64,000 nucleotides of DNA, from assembly GCF_000503775.1 (NCBI RefSeq), contig NZ_KI629785.1:1239501-1303500 (forward strand). The letters are read 5' to 3'. Made by a program: the position numbers and the translations under genes. The notes below the pieces were generated by a model. The model was not told the DNA's origin. It saw only the letters and a program-made list of their open reading frames with translations, and ran no database searches. Of this stretch, positions 33,851-42,633 are shown piece by piece; position 1 is the stretch's first letter; each line of letters starts with the position of its first letter. This DNA comes from Brevibacillus panacihumi W25 (GTDB taxonomy: Bacteria > Bacillota > Bacilli > Brevibacillales > Brevibacillaceae).

Positions 33851-34873
33851 ATGCTTACTGTTCAAATCGTACTATTCGATGGTTTCGACCTTTTGGATGC
33901 CATGGCGCCTTACGAGGTTTTTTGCGCTGCTTCCACAATCGCGGAACAAGAATTACAAGTAGAATTCGTCACCGCCGAAGGGCCGAGGCTCGTGACGAGC
34001 GGGATCAATGGTTTACAAATAGAAGCGACCGGAGGACTGAATCCAGAACGCGCGGATATTATTCTCGTGCCCGGTGCAGCCGGTGATGTCGAGGGAGATG
34101 GTCCTGATTCGATCCCGGCAATTCTGAATCGGGCAGCGAATACAGAATTGACCCGTTTGATCCAACAGGCACTCGGGAAAGGAGACGTCGTGGTCGCCAC
34201 GGTATGCGGAGGTTCCCTGCTGCTGGCTATGAAAGGGCTGCTGGAAGGCAGACCGGCGGTAACCCATCATCTCGGGATGGATGTACTTGGAGCCGCCGGG
34301 GCCATTCCCGTCTCGGCACGTGTAGTAGATGACGGCAACCTGGTTTCCGGCGGCGGCGTGACCTCGGGACTCGATGTGGCTCTGTATCTGCTGGAACGCG
34401 AGCTTGGTCCGCGCATCGCCCACGCGGTAGAGCAATTGTTTGAATATGAGCGAAGGGGAACGGTTTGGCGAGAGAAAGGAATTGCGCCTAGCTCTCAGAA
34501 GAGGTGGCAGGACGAAGAGCCGAACATCGCGAAGATGACTTCCGGCACTGAGCATCACAATATCGCTCAGGCATCTGTCTTTGACGGTGAGTGGGATACA
34601 ATAATCGTGACACCTGTAGGAAGCCTTCCAGTCCGGCTGTCCATAACAACCAAGAATGGGGCAATCCAAGGCACTGCGCTCCAAGGAGATGAGGCGGTCA
34701 CATTTATGAATCCGGTTCTGCAGGACAACAAGCTTGCCTGGTCGCTGCGAATCACGAAACCAATGCGTCTCAATCTGAAATTCGAAGTTGCCGCCGAGGG
34801 AGATCACATGACAGGAATCGCTAAAGCTGGTGTCCTTCCTGCCTCCAGATTAACGGGCATACGGATTTCCTAA
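33851..34873 (+). CDS. DJ-1/PfpI-family protein with C-terminal beta-rich domain
   Basis: A 340-residue protein. Residues 1-200 are a class I glutamine-amidotransferase-like DJ-1/PfpI domain (LTVQIVLFDGFDLLDAMAPYEVF, and the nucleophile Cys in VATVCGGSLLLA near residue 119). This resembles isocyanide hydratases and AraC-type amidotransferase domains without the DNA-binding part. From about 240 to 340 an extra domain (FDGEWDTIIVTPVGSLPVRLSITTKNG, then later KLAWSLRIT) is predicted to be all beta, lipocalin-like. The AAAAGGAGG site fits ATG 33851. Divergent from the two-component genes, so probably regulated by them (inference). Reaction unknown. Confidence 0.75.
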   Translation: MLTVQIVLFDGFDLLDAMAPYEVFCAASTIAEQELQVEFVTAEGPRLVTSGINGLQIEATGGLNPERADIILVPGAAGDVEGDGPDSIPAILNRAANTELTRLIQQALGKGDVVVATVCGGSLLLAMKGLLEGRPAVTHHLGMDVLGAAGAIPVSARVVDDGNLVSGGGVTSGLDVALYLLERELGPRIAHAVEQLFEYERRGTVWREKGIAPSSQKRWQDEEPNIAKMTSGTEHHNIAQASVFDGEWDTIIVTPVGSLPVRLSITTKNGAIQGTALQGDEAVTFMNPVLQDNKLAWSLRITKPMRLNLKFEVAAEGDHMTGIAKAGVLPASRLTGIRIS

Positions 34874-34927
34874 CCTGGAAGCTATGAAAAATATGATAAA
34901 GATGGAGCCAGGAGGTTTTTGGAGCTC

Positions 34928-35575
34928 ATGAAGAATCGCAAAGCATTATACGGCATTCTAGCCTGTATCAGTATTGGATTTATCCTTTATGCCCTGGTAT
35001 ACAATTTTATCATCGATCCCAGAGCCGAGGAATTTTTAAGCCATAAAACGGGACTGAAGCGCGAACTCAACCTGCCCGTCTGGTTAAACGTGATGTACGT
35101 TCATGTTGCTTCCGCCTGCATTGCCATGGCGGCCGGGTTGCTCAACTTTTCGCAACGTATTTTAGAAACATACCGTAAGCTTCATCGCATCAACGGCTAC
35201 GTGTATGTATTGTCCGTACTTATTGTCGTGCTGACCTCCGGGTATATGGCACCTTACGCCACAGGCGGAAAAATAAGCAGCATGGGGTTTAATGCGCTAA
35301 ATATCCTATGGCTGCTCCTCACCATCGTGGCGCTTGTCCACATCAAACGAAAACGGATCAACCAGCACCGGAACTGGATGATCCGCAGCTACGCCTTTTG
35401 TTTTACGAACATGCTGATTCATCTGATCACCTCCCTTTTTCATCAGGGATTTGGGTTCGTGTACGCTACCAGCTACACGATTGGCCTGTACAGCTCCATT
35501 GCGCTGCTGCTGCTTATTCCTCAACTTATCATCAGAAATCTCGGCCAATCTAGAGACGCTTGCCATCAGTTGTAA
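34928..35575 (+). CDS. DUF2306-like membrane protein
   Basis: A 215-residue protein with six to seven hydrophobic segments and His-containing motifs YVHVASACIAM, KLHRINGYVYV and QHRNWMIRSYAFCFTN, which match the DUF2306 group. Function unknown. ATG 34928 is preceded by GGAG at a short distance and AGGAGG at a long one, so the start is uncertain; TTG 34919 is the alternative. It is 55 bp after the DJ-1/PfpI gene and probably cotranscribed. Confidence 0.6.
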   Translation: MKNRKALYGILACISIGFILYALVYNFIIDPRAEEFLSHKTGLKRELNLPVWLNVMYVHVASACIAMAAGLLNFSQRILETYRKLHRINGYVYVLSVLIVVLTSGYMAPYATGGKISSMGFNALNILWLLLTIVALVHIKRKRINQHRNWMIRSYAFCFTNMLIHLITSLFHQGFGFVYATSYTIGLYSSIALLLLIPQLIIRNLGQSRDACHQL

Positions 35576-35583
35576 AACAAAGA

Positions 35584-35614
35584 GAGCATTCCCACGGCGG
35601 GAATGCTCCTTTTG
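35584..35614 (+). terminator. Intrinsic terminator
   Basis: GAGCATTCCC-ACGGC-GGGAATGCTC followed by CTTTT, directly after the DUF2306-like gene. Confidence 0.85.
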
Positions 35615-35647
35615 ATTCTGCTTTTTCTTATGTATACGAGGCTATGT

Positions 35648-35935
35648 TCAACTGATCGCAGGTTCGTACATGGACAAGGATAAGGCCTCACATGACCTGC
35701 GGCAAAAGACGATCGGGACCTGTCTTTGCTTCGCCAGCTTCTTGATATTTTTGCTCAGATTGTGGTTGACGAAGTTGATAAAGACGACGATCAGCTCCGT
35801 GTCCGCCGGGATCATCGCCTTCACCTCCGATTTCTTTCTTCCGGAGACGTGATACACATGGCGAAATCCCTTCTCCTGCAGCATGGTCTCGATTGCCCCT
35901 ACCTTATCCCCGCCAACGACAAGGACGCCAGCCAT
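35648..35935 (-). CDS. DUF2325 protein
   Basis: A 95-residue protein with the DUF2325 pattern: [20 protein letters not shown] at the start, an [17 protein letters not shown] helix and the terminal FCRRSCEAL. The two Cys near the end could bind metal or be redox-active. Function is not established. It is divergent from the catalase gene. Confidence 0.8.
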   Translation of the reverse strand: MAGVLVVGGDKVGAIETMLQEKGFRHVYHVSGRKKSEVKAMIPADTELIVVFINFVNHNLSKNIKKLAKQRQVPIVFCRRSCEALSLSMYEPAIS

Positions 35936-35999
35936 ACCCGATTCCTCCCATCGCTAGGCTTGAGTTTTAATTTATATTATTCCGAGTTGTTTAGTGTGT

Positions 36000-36028
36000 A
36001 TTATAGCATGCGAGATGGGATTTGCCAA
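36000..36028 (-). promoter_or_regulatory. Sigma-A promoter of the DUF2325 gene
   Basis: Minus-strand TTGGCA (36028-36023), 17-bp spacer, TATAAT (36005-36000). The facing katA promoter and any PerR box could not be assigned with confidence in the same AT-rich patch. Confidence 0.6.
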
Positions 36029-36121
36029 ACTTTTTTCGAACCCTGGCAGCTGCTGCCATTCATGCATATTTGCTTGGGTAATGGACATTCTTATCCATAT
36101 AAACGCACAGGAGGAAAAGTT

Positions 36122-37696
36122 ATGAAAGAAAATGATCACACATTAGAAAGTGAAATGACATTAACGAACCGCCAAGGTCATCCCATTTCCGATAACCAAA
36201 ACATTCGCACAGTCGGAAACAGAGGGCCATCCACATTAGAAAACTACCATTTTATTGAGAAAATTTCACATTTTGATCGTGAGAAAATTCCGGAACGCAT
36301 TGTTCACGCACGCGGAGCTGGCGCACATGGCTATTTTGAAGCGTATGGAAAAGTGGGAGATGAGCCGATCTCGAAATATACCAGAGCCAAATTATTTCAA
36401 GAGGCGGGGAAGAGAACCCCTGTCTTCGTACGCTTTTCCACGGTAGCTGGCGGCGGCCACTCTCCTGAAACGCTGCGTGATCCACGCGGGTTTGCCGTGA
36501 AGTTCTATACCGAAGACGGGAACTGGGATTTGGTAGGAAACAACCTGAAAATCTTCTTCATTCGTGATGCGATGAAGTTCCCGGATATGATCCACGCGTT
36601 TAAGCATGACCCTGTAAACAATCTACCCGATCCGGAAAGAATGTTTGATTTTGTTTCCCAAACACCGGAAGCGACGCATATGATCACCTTTTTATTTTCT
36701 CCGTGGGGGATTCCGGCCAATTATCGTCAAATGCAGGGCTCTGGAGTCAACACGTACAAATGGGTGAATCAGGAAGGTGAAGCGGTCCTTGTCAAATATC
36801 ATTGGGAGCCCAAACAAGGAATTCGCAATCTGACCCAAAAGGAAGCCGAGCAAATTCAAGGGAAAAACTTTAATCACGCGACACAGGATCTATATGAAGC
36901 GATTGAGCGGGGGGATTATCCTGAATGGGAGCTGTTCGTCCAAATCATGAGCGATGACGAGCATCCCGAATTGGATTTTGACCCTCTGGATGATACGAAG
37001 CTGTGGCCGAACGATCAGTTCCCATGGCTGCCAGTCGGAAAAATGGTCTTGAATAAAAATCCGGAAGATTACTTTATGGAAGTGGAACAAGCTGCATTCG
37101 GCACAGGCGTCCTGGTGGATGGACTCGATTTCTCGGATGACAAAATGCTTCAGGGGCGGACCTTTTCCTATTCGGATACGCAGCGTTATCGCGTAGGCGC
37201 GAACTACCTGCAACTGCCGATCAACGCTCCGAAAAAACGGGTGGCGACGAATCAAGGCGGCGGACAAATGCAGTTTAAGCTGGATCGCGCTCCCGGCCAA
37301 AACCTCCATGTCAACTATGAGCCATCCGTGCTGGGCGGCTTGCAGGAATCACCGAAGAATGGAAAGGATCATGAACCACATTACGATGCAAATGTGGTTC
37401 GCCAAAAAATTGACCGCACCAATGATTTCAAGCAAGCCGGCGAAACGTATCGCGCCTTCGACGATGCAGAGCGCGAGGAATTGATCTCCAATTTGGTGGA
37501 TGCCCTTAAAATATGCAATCCCAAAATTCAAGAGAAAATGATCGAGTACTTCACGAAAGCGGACCCGGACTACGGGAAACGTGTTTCGGAAGGGCTGGCA
37601 AAGGCGAAGGCAAGCCTCGAGCACAACAGTTCTGCCGCAGCAGACAAAGCTGTTAAGGACGCTGAAAATATGGGTCACAAGACAGACGGCTATTAG
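36122..37696 (+). CDS. katA: Haem catalase
   Basis: A 524-residue monofunctional haem catalase: active-site His in [16 protein letters not shown] near residue 60, [26 protein letters not shown] with the distal Asn region beyond it (NWDLVGNN), and the proximal haem Tyr in [14 protein letters not shown] near 345. The last 40 residues form an Ala/Lys/Glu-rich extension ([16 protein letters not shown]). Small-subunit catalases are usually about 480-500 residues. It disproportionates H2O2 in the cytoplasm. AGGAGG precedes ATG 36122; longer frames upstream are not needed. Confidence 0.92.
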   Translation: MKENDHTLESEMTLTNRQGHPISDNQNIRTVGNRGPSTLENYHFIEKISHFDREKIPERIVHARGAGAHGYFEAYGKVGDEPISKYTRAKLFQEAGKRTPVFVRFSTVAGGGHSPETLRDPRGFAVKFYTEDGNWDLVGNNLKIFFIRDAMKFPDMIHAFKHDPVNNLPDPERMFDFVSQTPEATHMITFLFSPWGIPANYRQMQGSGVNTYKWVNQEGEAVLVKYHWEPKQGIRNLTQKEAEQIQGKNFNHATQDLYEAIERGDYPEWELFVQIMSDDEHPELDFDPLDDTKLWPNDQFPWLPVGKMVLNKNPEDYFMEVEQAAFGTGVLVDGLDFSDDKMLQGRTFSYSDTQRYRVGANYLQLPINAPKKRVATNQGGGQMQFKLDRAPGQNLHVNYEPSVLGGLQESPKNGKDHEPHYDANVVRQKIDRTNDFKQAGETYRAFDDAEREELISNLVDALKICNPKIQEKMIEYFTKADPDYGKRVSEGLAKAKASLEHNSSAAADKAVKDAENMGHKTDGY

Positions 37697-37713
37697 GCTG
37701 CTGAATGGACGCT

Positions 37714-37751
37714 CCCCCACTCAGGACAACAATTTGAAGTGGGGGATTCTT
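37714..37751 (+). terminator. Intrinsic terminator of katA
   Basis: CCCCCACT pairs with AGTGGGGG, followed by ATTCTTTT. Confidence 0.8.
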
Positions 37752-37821
37752 TTGCATCATAAAAAAAGACCGCTGAGCACTCTCGTGACAACGGCCTCTT
37801 CCCTCTATGAACGAATGCTAT

Positions 37822-38598
37822 TTACCTGGCATATCCGGACAGAGCTTTCGCCGTTTCGCAAATCACGGGAACTACCTGTGATTCCAGCATGTCCGGATTC
37901 AGTACGCTAGTCGGCGCTGCTACGTTGATCGCGGCCAGAATTCCGCCATCGCGATCAAAGATCGGAACTGCTACCGAGCAAATGCCAATCTCGAATTCTT
38001 CCTTGCTGATGGCATAACCCTTTTTCCGAATCTCCTCCAGCTCCTTTTTCAGATCAAGCAGCATGGTCTTCGTCTGGGTGGTGAAGGATGGCAGATTCGT
38101 ATTCTCGCTTAAAGCCTGCAATTTCTCCTCCGATAAAAAAGCGAGCAGAACTTTTCCCATCGAGGTGGCATGGGCAGGCAAGCGGGAGCCGATCATCACA
38201 TTCAGCGTAGAAAAGCTGGTGCTGGTAGCCGCACGCGCGACGTAGACCACTTCATTTCCATCGAGAATGCCCATATGCGCCGAAGCCCCCGTCTGGTCGC
38301 GCAGCTTCTCCAGGTAAGGGCGCGCAAGATCGGGGAGCTGCATCGTATTCAGATAGGCAAAGCCCAGATCCATCACCTTCGGAGTCAGCTGATAACGCTT
38401 GGTGACTTCATCCTGGTAGAGGTACCCCAAATACTGCAGCGTATAAAGAAAGCGGAACGGAACCGTCCGGCTTACGCCCATCTTGGCGGCGATTTCGACC
38501 AGGCTCAATGTCGGTGTCGAGGCATCGAACATTCGTAATATTTCCAATCCTCTGATCAGGGAATTGGAGAGATAGCGGTCTTTTTCTGGTTTCGACAT
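37822..38598 (-). CDS. IclR-family transcriptional regulator (first of two)
   Basis: A 258-residue regulator with an N-terminal winged helix (RGLEILRMFDASTPTLSLVEIAAKMGVSRTVPFRFLYTL) and a C-terminal effector domain with SRLPAHATSMGKVLLAF and the YAISKEEFEIGICSVAVPIFD core. It is closely similar along its whole length to the IclR protein at 45600, so the two are paralogues. IclR proteins often control aromatic catabolism. It lies behind the cupin/hydrolase/AspDH-like unit with its own promoter, and a 7-bp inverted repeat over the -10 could be an autoregulatory site. Confidence 0.88.
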   Translation of the reverse strand: MSKPEKDRYLSNSLIRGLEILRMFDASTPTLSLVEIAAKMGVSRTVPFRFLYTLQYLGYLYQDEVTKRYQLTPKVMDLGFAYLNTMQLPDLARPYLEKLRDQTGASAHMGILDGNEVVYVARAATSTSFSTLNVMIGSRLPAHATSMGKVLLAFLSEEKLQALSENTNLPSFTTQTKTMLLDLKKELEEIRKKGYAISKEEFEIGICSVAVPIFDRDGGILAAINVAAPTSVLNPDMLESQVVPVICETAKALSGYAR

Positions 38599-38631
38599 AA
38601 GCGCTTGTTACTCCTTTCACTAGCAAACTTG

Positions 38632-38680
38632 CAATAGGCGGTCTCTCCTATTGTAGTCTTTCTTGTGGTCACGTAACAAG
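38632..38680 (-). promoter_or_regulatory. Promoter of the first iclR gene with overlapping inverted repeat
   Basis: Minus-strand TTGTTA (38680-38675), 18-bp spacer, TACAAT (38656-38651). The inverted repeat CAATAGG/CCTATTG (38632-38654) overlaps the -10. It does not match the GTTTT-N6-AAAC sites of the structural units. Confidence 0.5.
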
Positions 38681-38704
38681 TGCGAACTGGAAACTTTTAG
38701 GCTT

Positions 38705-38742
38705 AGACGGCTTCGCCCTGCTTTCGGGCGAAGCCGTCTTTC
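38705..38742 (-). terminator. Strong hairpin after the AspDH-like gene
   Basis: AGACGGCTTCGCCC pairs perfectly with GGGCGAAGCCGTCT (14 bp) one base after the stop codon. There is no T-run on the minus strand, so termination efficiency is uncertain. Confidence 0.6.
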
Positions 38743-38743
38743 C

Positions 38744-39526
38744 TTATCCGATCGAAATGTATTCCGTTTTCTTCTTCAGGGAAGAGAGCACACTCAGAGC
38801 TGCGAGATAGCTTGTTTTCGGATTGCTTGGCATCGGATCATTCTCCAATTGGATGCTCATCCGGCCAAAAGCGCCAGTCGCCTCGATACAATGCGTGTTT
38901 TTCGTCGCCTGCGGATCTGCGACAATTTTGACGGTTGTTTTGTCACTGCCAAGGCCAGCCAACGACAATACAATCGCAACGTTGATATTTTTCGGGAACT
39001 TGCTGATTGCTTCCGTCGCCGTTCCTTCAAAGACTACTTCCTCTGTCTCCACCTCTCGTCCAATCAGGGAAAGCGGCGGCTTGCGGGTGGTCAGGGAGAC
39101 AGACTCCAGCTGACCAGAGGCATAAGCCGAATGAATGACATCCAGGCCGCCAATCGCACCGGATGGCAGCGTGATGCGCGTTCCGTTCTGACGGCATGCC
39201 TCACGGAGATTTTGATACAGCGTCTGATCGACCAGTGCGCCTACGCTGATAATAACCAGATCTTTTCGCTTCGCGATGACCTTCTCTGCATACTCATGCA
39301 CAGCTTGGACCGTCGCAGCTTCTACGACAATGTCAATGCCCGAGTCCAAAAACGCGTTCAAGTCCTGGTAACCGTCGATTCCATAGCGGCTCTCCCACTC
39401 TTCGGCTACTTCGGGACGCCGGAGCAAAACAGACTTGACCGTGCTGTTGGGCAGTGTCCGTTCGACATTGATGCTTTGCAGGAGGAAGGTCGCGATGCTT
39501 CCTCCGCCGATGATTCCGATTTTCAT
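38744..39526 (-). CDS. Aspartate-dehydrogenase-like NAD(P)-dependent oxidoreductase
   Basis: A 260-residue protein of the L-aspartate dehydrogenase family: Rossmann motif IGIIGGGSIATFLL at the start, EAATVQAVHEYAEKVI, the GAIGGLDVIHSA loop near residue 140 and FPKNINVAIVLSLAGLGSDKTTVKIVADP in the catalytic domain, where the family has its active-site His region. Known members deaminate aspartate to oxaloacetate or iminoaspartate. In this catabolic unit, translated directly after an alpha/beta hydrolase (1-bp overlap), it may act on another compound such as an imine or semialdehyde (inference). Confidence 0.75.
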   Translation of the reverse strand: MKIGIIGGGSIATFLLQSINVERTLPNSTVKSVLLRRPEVAEEWESRYGIDGYQDLNAFLDSGIDIVVEAATVQAVHEYAEKVIAKRKDLVIISVGALVDQTLYQNLREACRQNGTRITLPSGAIGGLDVIHSAYASGQLESVSLTTRKPPLSLIGREVETEEVVFEGTATEAISKFPKNINVAIVLSLAGLGSDKTTVKIVADPQATKNTHCIEATGAFGRMSIQLENDPMPSNPKTSYLAALSVLSSLKKKTEYISIG

Positions 39527-40341
39527 CAGGCTTCCCCCTTCTGTGCTGCCTGTTCGCGCTCCCGAATGAACGAGCGAACGAGCGAGTTGAATGTCTCAGG
39601 CTGTTCCATATAGACCAGATGCCCAGCCCGTGGGACCAGCTCCAGGGTAGAGCCGGCGATGCCTTGGTGCACGACTTGGGATTCCGGCACGGGCGTCACC
39701 TTGTCATCCTCGCCGCAGATCAATAGGGTAGGCATTTGAATCGATGCGAGCAACGGCGTTTGATCCGCGTTGAACAGCGAATACGCCACCGAGCGATAAC
39801 CAGCCAGACGTACCTGAGACATGATCCGTTTGCCCTCTGCGACCAGCTCTGGCGCGGCGTGAGGCGAAAACATCGCGGGCGTGCGCAGTTCGGCCAGCTC
39901 TTCTGGCGGCAGGTTCTCGATATTATGGAGACGATTCTTCAGTTTTTGCTCGTTGGTATCCGGATTGACGCGACCGCCGCGGGTGCTTGCAGCCAGGATC
40001 AAGGCTTTCAGATATTGCGGATATTTGGAAGCGAACTCCATTGCCAATGTGCTGCCCATGGAGTGACCCAGCAAGTATACCTGCTCCAAGCCGAGCGAAT
40101 CCAGAAAACCTTTGAGAATTTCGGCCAGCTCGCCAAAGGTGCGGAATTCCGGATCGGGATCGGAGCTTTGGCCATAGCCGGGAGTATCCCAGCCGATCAC
40201 GCGAAAATCATCTTGCAGTCCAGCGTACTGTCTCGCCCAGGACTGCGAGTTATTGCCCAAGCCATGCAGAAGGACGAGAGGAATGCCCTCTCCTGCTGAC
40301 CGATAGTGGATGCTGAGCGACCCTACTTGCGTCACGGACAT
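39526..40341 (-). CDS. Alpha/beta hydrolase (meta-cleavage-product or lactone hydrolase type)
   Basis: A 271-residue hydrolase: oxyanion segment LLHGLGNN, nucleophile Ser94 in GHSMGS, acid Asp in CGEDDKVTP (212/213) and His241 in RAGHLVYME. Size and motifs match MhpC/BphD-type C-C hydrolases and 3-oxoadipate enol-lactonases, which cannot be told apart by eye. In an operon with a cupin gene, and in the same regulon as an extradiol dioxygenase, hydrolysis of a ring-cleavage product is plausible. ATG 40341 has GAGGTGA upstream. Confidence 0.8.
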   Translation of the reverse strand: MSVTQVGSLSIHYRSAGEGIPLVLLHGLGNNSQSWARQYAGLQDDFRVIGWDTPGYGQSSDPDPEFRTFGELAEILKGFLDSLGLEQVYLLGHSMGSTLAMEFASKYPQYLKALILAASTRGGRVNPDTNEQKLKNRLHNIENLPPEELAELRTPAMFSPHAAPELVAEGKRIMSQVRLAGYRSVAYSLFNADQTPLLASIQMPTLLICGEDDKVTPVPESQVVHQGIAGSTLELVPRAGHLVYMEQPETFNSLVRSFIREREQAAQKGEA

Positions 40342-40434
40342 TGCGATCACCTCATCTTGGTCTTTTGGTGCGTGAAATGAAAAGACCCGGCGGATGCCGG
40401 TCGTCTTTTCATACTGATAGGCAAGAGCCCGTCA

Positions 40435-40974
40435 TTATTTTTGTTGTTCAGCAGCAGCCGCAGCAGCTTTGGCTTTTGCACGCTCAATGCGAAGATTTTC
40501 GAGTGCGCTGCCTGGCTCGTATGTTGGAATTTGCGGTTTTGCCGCACCCAGCATAACTGCCATGATCGCTTCTTCATCGCTGTCGTTGCGAACACCGCGG
40601 TAGTAGCCTGGAGGAGTCCAGATGCAATCGCGCTCGCCCAATTTGAGCTCATGGATGGTGTCGCCGATTTGTACGCGGGCAGTCACGCTGCCTTTGATCA
40701 CGAAGAATACTTCTTCTACGTCTTCATGCAAGTGCATTGGGCCTTCGCAGCCTGCAGGCAGGTACATGTTGCTCAAAGTGAAGTGTTCAGCTTGGATCAC
40801 GTTGCTATCTACGGCAGCTACCGCGCCAGTACCGATATAACGGCATTGGGCACGACGGTAGTGAGGGCTGATTTGCTCTTGGAAAGAAAGTGCGTTATAG
40901 TCCAATTTTCTTGTTTCCAGACGGGCTACATACTTTTTCTCAAACTCTTCAATGGAGATGTTTTGTTCACTCAT
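40435..40974 (-). CDS. Cupin-domain protein
   Basis: A 179-residue single-cupin protein. Motif 1 is GCEGPMHLHEDVEEVFFVIKG with His81, His83 and Glu87/88 as likely metal ligands. Motif 2 is degenerate (GERDCIWTPPGYYRGVRND), with Tyr/Arg where the last His is usual. The Ala/Lys-rich tail ends the chain. Small cupins in catabolic loci can be ring-cleaving or C-C-cleaving dioxygenases, isomerases or decarboxylases. It is the first gene of a three-gene unit with a consensus promoter and two IclR-type sites. AGGAGG precedes ATG 40974. Confidence 0.75.
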   Translation of the reverse strand: MSEQNISIEEFEKKYVARLETRKLDYNALSFQEQISPHYRRAQCRYIGTGAVAAVDSNVIQAEHFTLSNMYLPAGCEGPMHLHEDVEEVFFVIKGSVTARVQIGDTIHELKLGERDCIWTPPGYYRGVRNDSDEEAIMAVMLGAAKPQIPTYEPGSALENLRIERAKAKAAAAAAEQQK

Positions 40975-40996
40975 GATTCATGCCTCCTCAAGTGTT

Positions 40997-41033
40997 TGTG
41001 TTTTAAATGAGAAACATTGTTTTGTATTTAAAA
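40997..41033. promoter_or_regulatory. Tandem IclR-type operators upstream of the cupin unit
   Basis: Two sites of the form GTTTT-N6-(G/A)AAA lie 19 bp apart: GTTTTAAATGAGAAAC (from 40998) and GTTTTGTATTTAAAAT (from about 41019). They lie just downstream of the -10. The segment TGTGTTTTAAATnnnAAAC also occurs upstream of the extradiol dioxygenase gene. Confidence 0.65.
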
Positions 41034-41035
41034 TT

Positions 41036-41064
41036 ATTATATGCTCATTTTCCCTGAATGTCAA
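41036..41064 (-). promoter_or_regulatory. Consensus sigma-A promoter of the cupin unit
   Basis: Minus-strand TTGACA (41064-41059), 17-bp spacer, TATAAT (41041-41036). Confidence 0.85.
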
Positions 41065-41115
41065 TATTCGAAATGGTAAGAAAACATCATTTGTATGCGT
41101 TTCCAAACCGCCCTG

Positions 41116-41865
41116 TTACTGCCAGAAAACGTACTTGCGCTGAATCTTCTGGATCAACAGGTTCAACAGATAGCCCACGAGCGTAATCAGGACGACACAT
41201 GCCAGTACCTTTTCCTGCATCAGGGAGGCGGACATGTAGGTCAGCAGATAGCCCATGCCTGCGGTCGCGCCGATCATCTCTGTCAAAATCGCAATGATAA
41301 AGGCCATCGGCAGCGCGATCTTCAACCCGGTAAAGATAGAAGGCATCGTCGCAGGCAGCAGCACGCGCCAAAATACCTGGCTGCGATTGGCCCCCATGTT
41401 TTGCGCGGCCCACAGGTACAGCTTGCCTACGCGGGTCGAGCCGTAATAGGTATTCAGCACGATCGGGAACAGACATTCCAGGAAAATCATCGTGATCTTG
41501 GATGCGGAACCCAGCCCCAGAATGAACACCAGAATCGGATAGAGCGCCACACGCGGGATCGGAAATCCAAGCGAGAAGATCGGCTGCACCAGATCATTCA
41601 ATAGCTTCGAGCGGCTCATCAACAGCCCGAGCGGAACGCCGACGACAGCAGCCAAGGCGAACCCTGCAAAAACGCGGAACAAGGTGATGGGCAGATTCTC
41701 CAACAGCATCCCGGTGGTGATCAGTTCAAAGGCAACGACAAGCACTTTGGACAAGGAAGGGAACAACCGCTCAGGCATGATTTGCAAAAAGACCACCAGC
41801 TCCCATGCCACCACGATCCAGATGAGCGATTGATATTCAATAAGAAATTTCCATCCTTTTTTCAT
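41116..41865 (-). CDS. ABC transporter permease (SsuC/TauC family), second subunit
   Basis: A 249-residue permease with six hydrophobic segments and the EAA loop RVGKLYLWAAQNMGANRSQVFWRVLLPATMPSIFTGLKIALPMAF (about residues 145-185), as in nitrate/sulfonate/taurine importers. It is the last gene of the importer unit, 7 bp after the other permease, and the pair presumably forms a heterodimer. Confidence 0.87.
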   Translation of the reverse strand: MKKGWKFLIEYQSLIWIVVAWELVVFLQIMPERLFPSLSKVLVVAFELITTGMLLENLPITLFRVFAGFALAAVVGVPLGLLMSRSKLLNDLVQPIFSLGFPIPRVALYPILVFILGLGSASKITMIFLECLFPIVLNTYYGSTRVGKLYLWAAQNMGANRSQVFWRVLLPATMPSIFTGLKIALPMAFIIAILTEMIGATAGMGYLLTYMSASLMQEKVLACVVLITLVGYLLNLLIQKIQRKYVFWQ

Positions 41866-41871
41866 GATGAT

Positions 41872-42633
41872 CTACCCCCTGTTCTCCGACCACCAGAGCA
41901 ATCGCGCACGGACAGCCAGCAAAATTCGATCGAATAAAAAGCCAAGCAGGGCAATGAAGAAAACGGAGACAAACATCAGGTCGGTACGCCCGGCCATGTC
42001 AGCCAAGAGGATCATGAAGCCCAGCCCAAGGCCATTGGACGATCCAATCATTTCCGAGGAGAACATCATGACGAAGGTCAGGCCCAGCGATACGCGCAGC
42101 CCGTCGAAGATCTTCGGAAGGGAAGCAGGCAGGATGACCTTCCACAGGATCTGAAACTTGCTGGCCCCCATATTCTCGGCTGCCCAGACAAATACTTGCT
42201 TGACGCCATGCACTCCGTCCTTGGTCGCAATGAAGCAAGGAAAGAAGGCGGTTAAAAAAATCAGCAGGATTCGCGTCGTATCTGAAATCCCGAACCAGAC
42301 CATCAAGATCGGCAAAAGCGCAATTTTCGGAACGGGATTGAGCACGTCGACGATGGGCTGGAAAAAGATCCCGACCGGTTTGAAAAATCCGGCCGCAATC
42401 CCGAGGACAATCCCCAGCACCATGACGAGCAAAAAGCTGACCAGCGAGCGGTACAAGCTGGACGCTGCATTGGTAAACAGCTCGCCGCTGACGATCAAGG
42501 CCCACATCTCGCTGCCCACCACATACGGGCTGGAGAGATACGCGGGTATCCATTCCAGACTGGCAAGAGCCTGCCAAATGGCCAGGAGAACCACGATCTC
42601 GATCGCGGCAATCTTTTGCAGGCGTTTATCCAT
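41872..42633 (-). CDS. ABC transporter permease (SsuC/TauC family), first subunit
   Basis: A 253-residue permease with six hydrophobic segments and the EAA loop KQVFVWAAENMGASKFQILWKVILPASLPKIFDGLRVSLGL near residues 150-190. The ATG at 42633 overlaps the TGA of the ATPase gene and is preceded by GAGGAGGG; the longer frame from 42684 is unlikely. It pairs with the permease gene downstream. Confidence 0.87.
   Translation of the reverse strand: MDKRLQKIAAIEIVVLLAIWQALASLEWIPAYLSSPYVVGSEMWALIVSGELFTNAASSLYRSLVSFLLVMVLGIVLGIAAGFFKPVGIFFQPIVDVLNPVPKIALLPILMVWFGISDTTRILLIFLTAFFPCFIATKDGVHGVKQVFVWAAENMGASKFQILWKVILPASLPKIFDGLRVSLGLTFVMMFSSEMIGSSNGLGLGFMILLADMAGRTDLMFVSVFFIALLGFLFDRILLAVRARLLWWSENRG

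Noticed and set aside
35960-35990. PerR box upstream of katA
   Set aside because: The AT-rich stretch does not fit TTATAAT-N-ATTATAA in enough positions to claim it.
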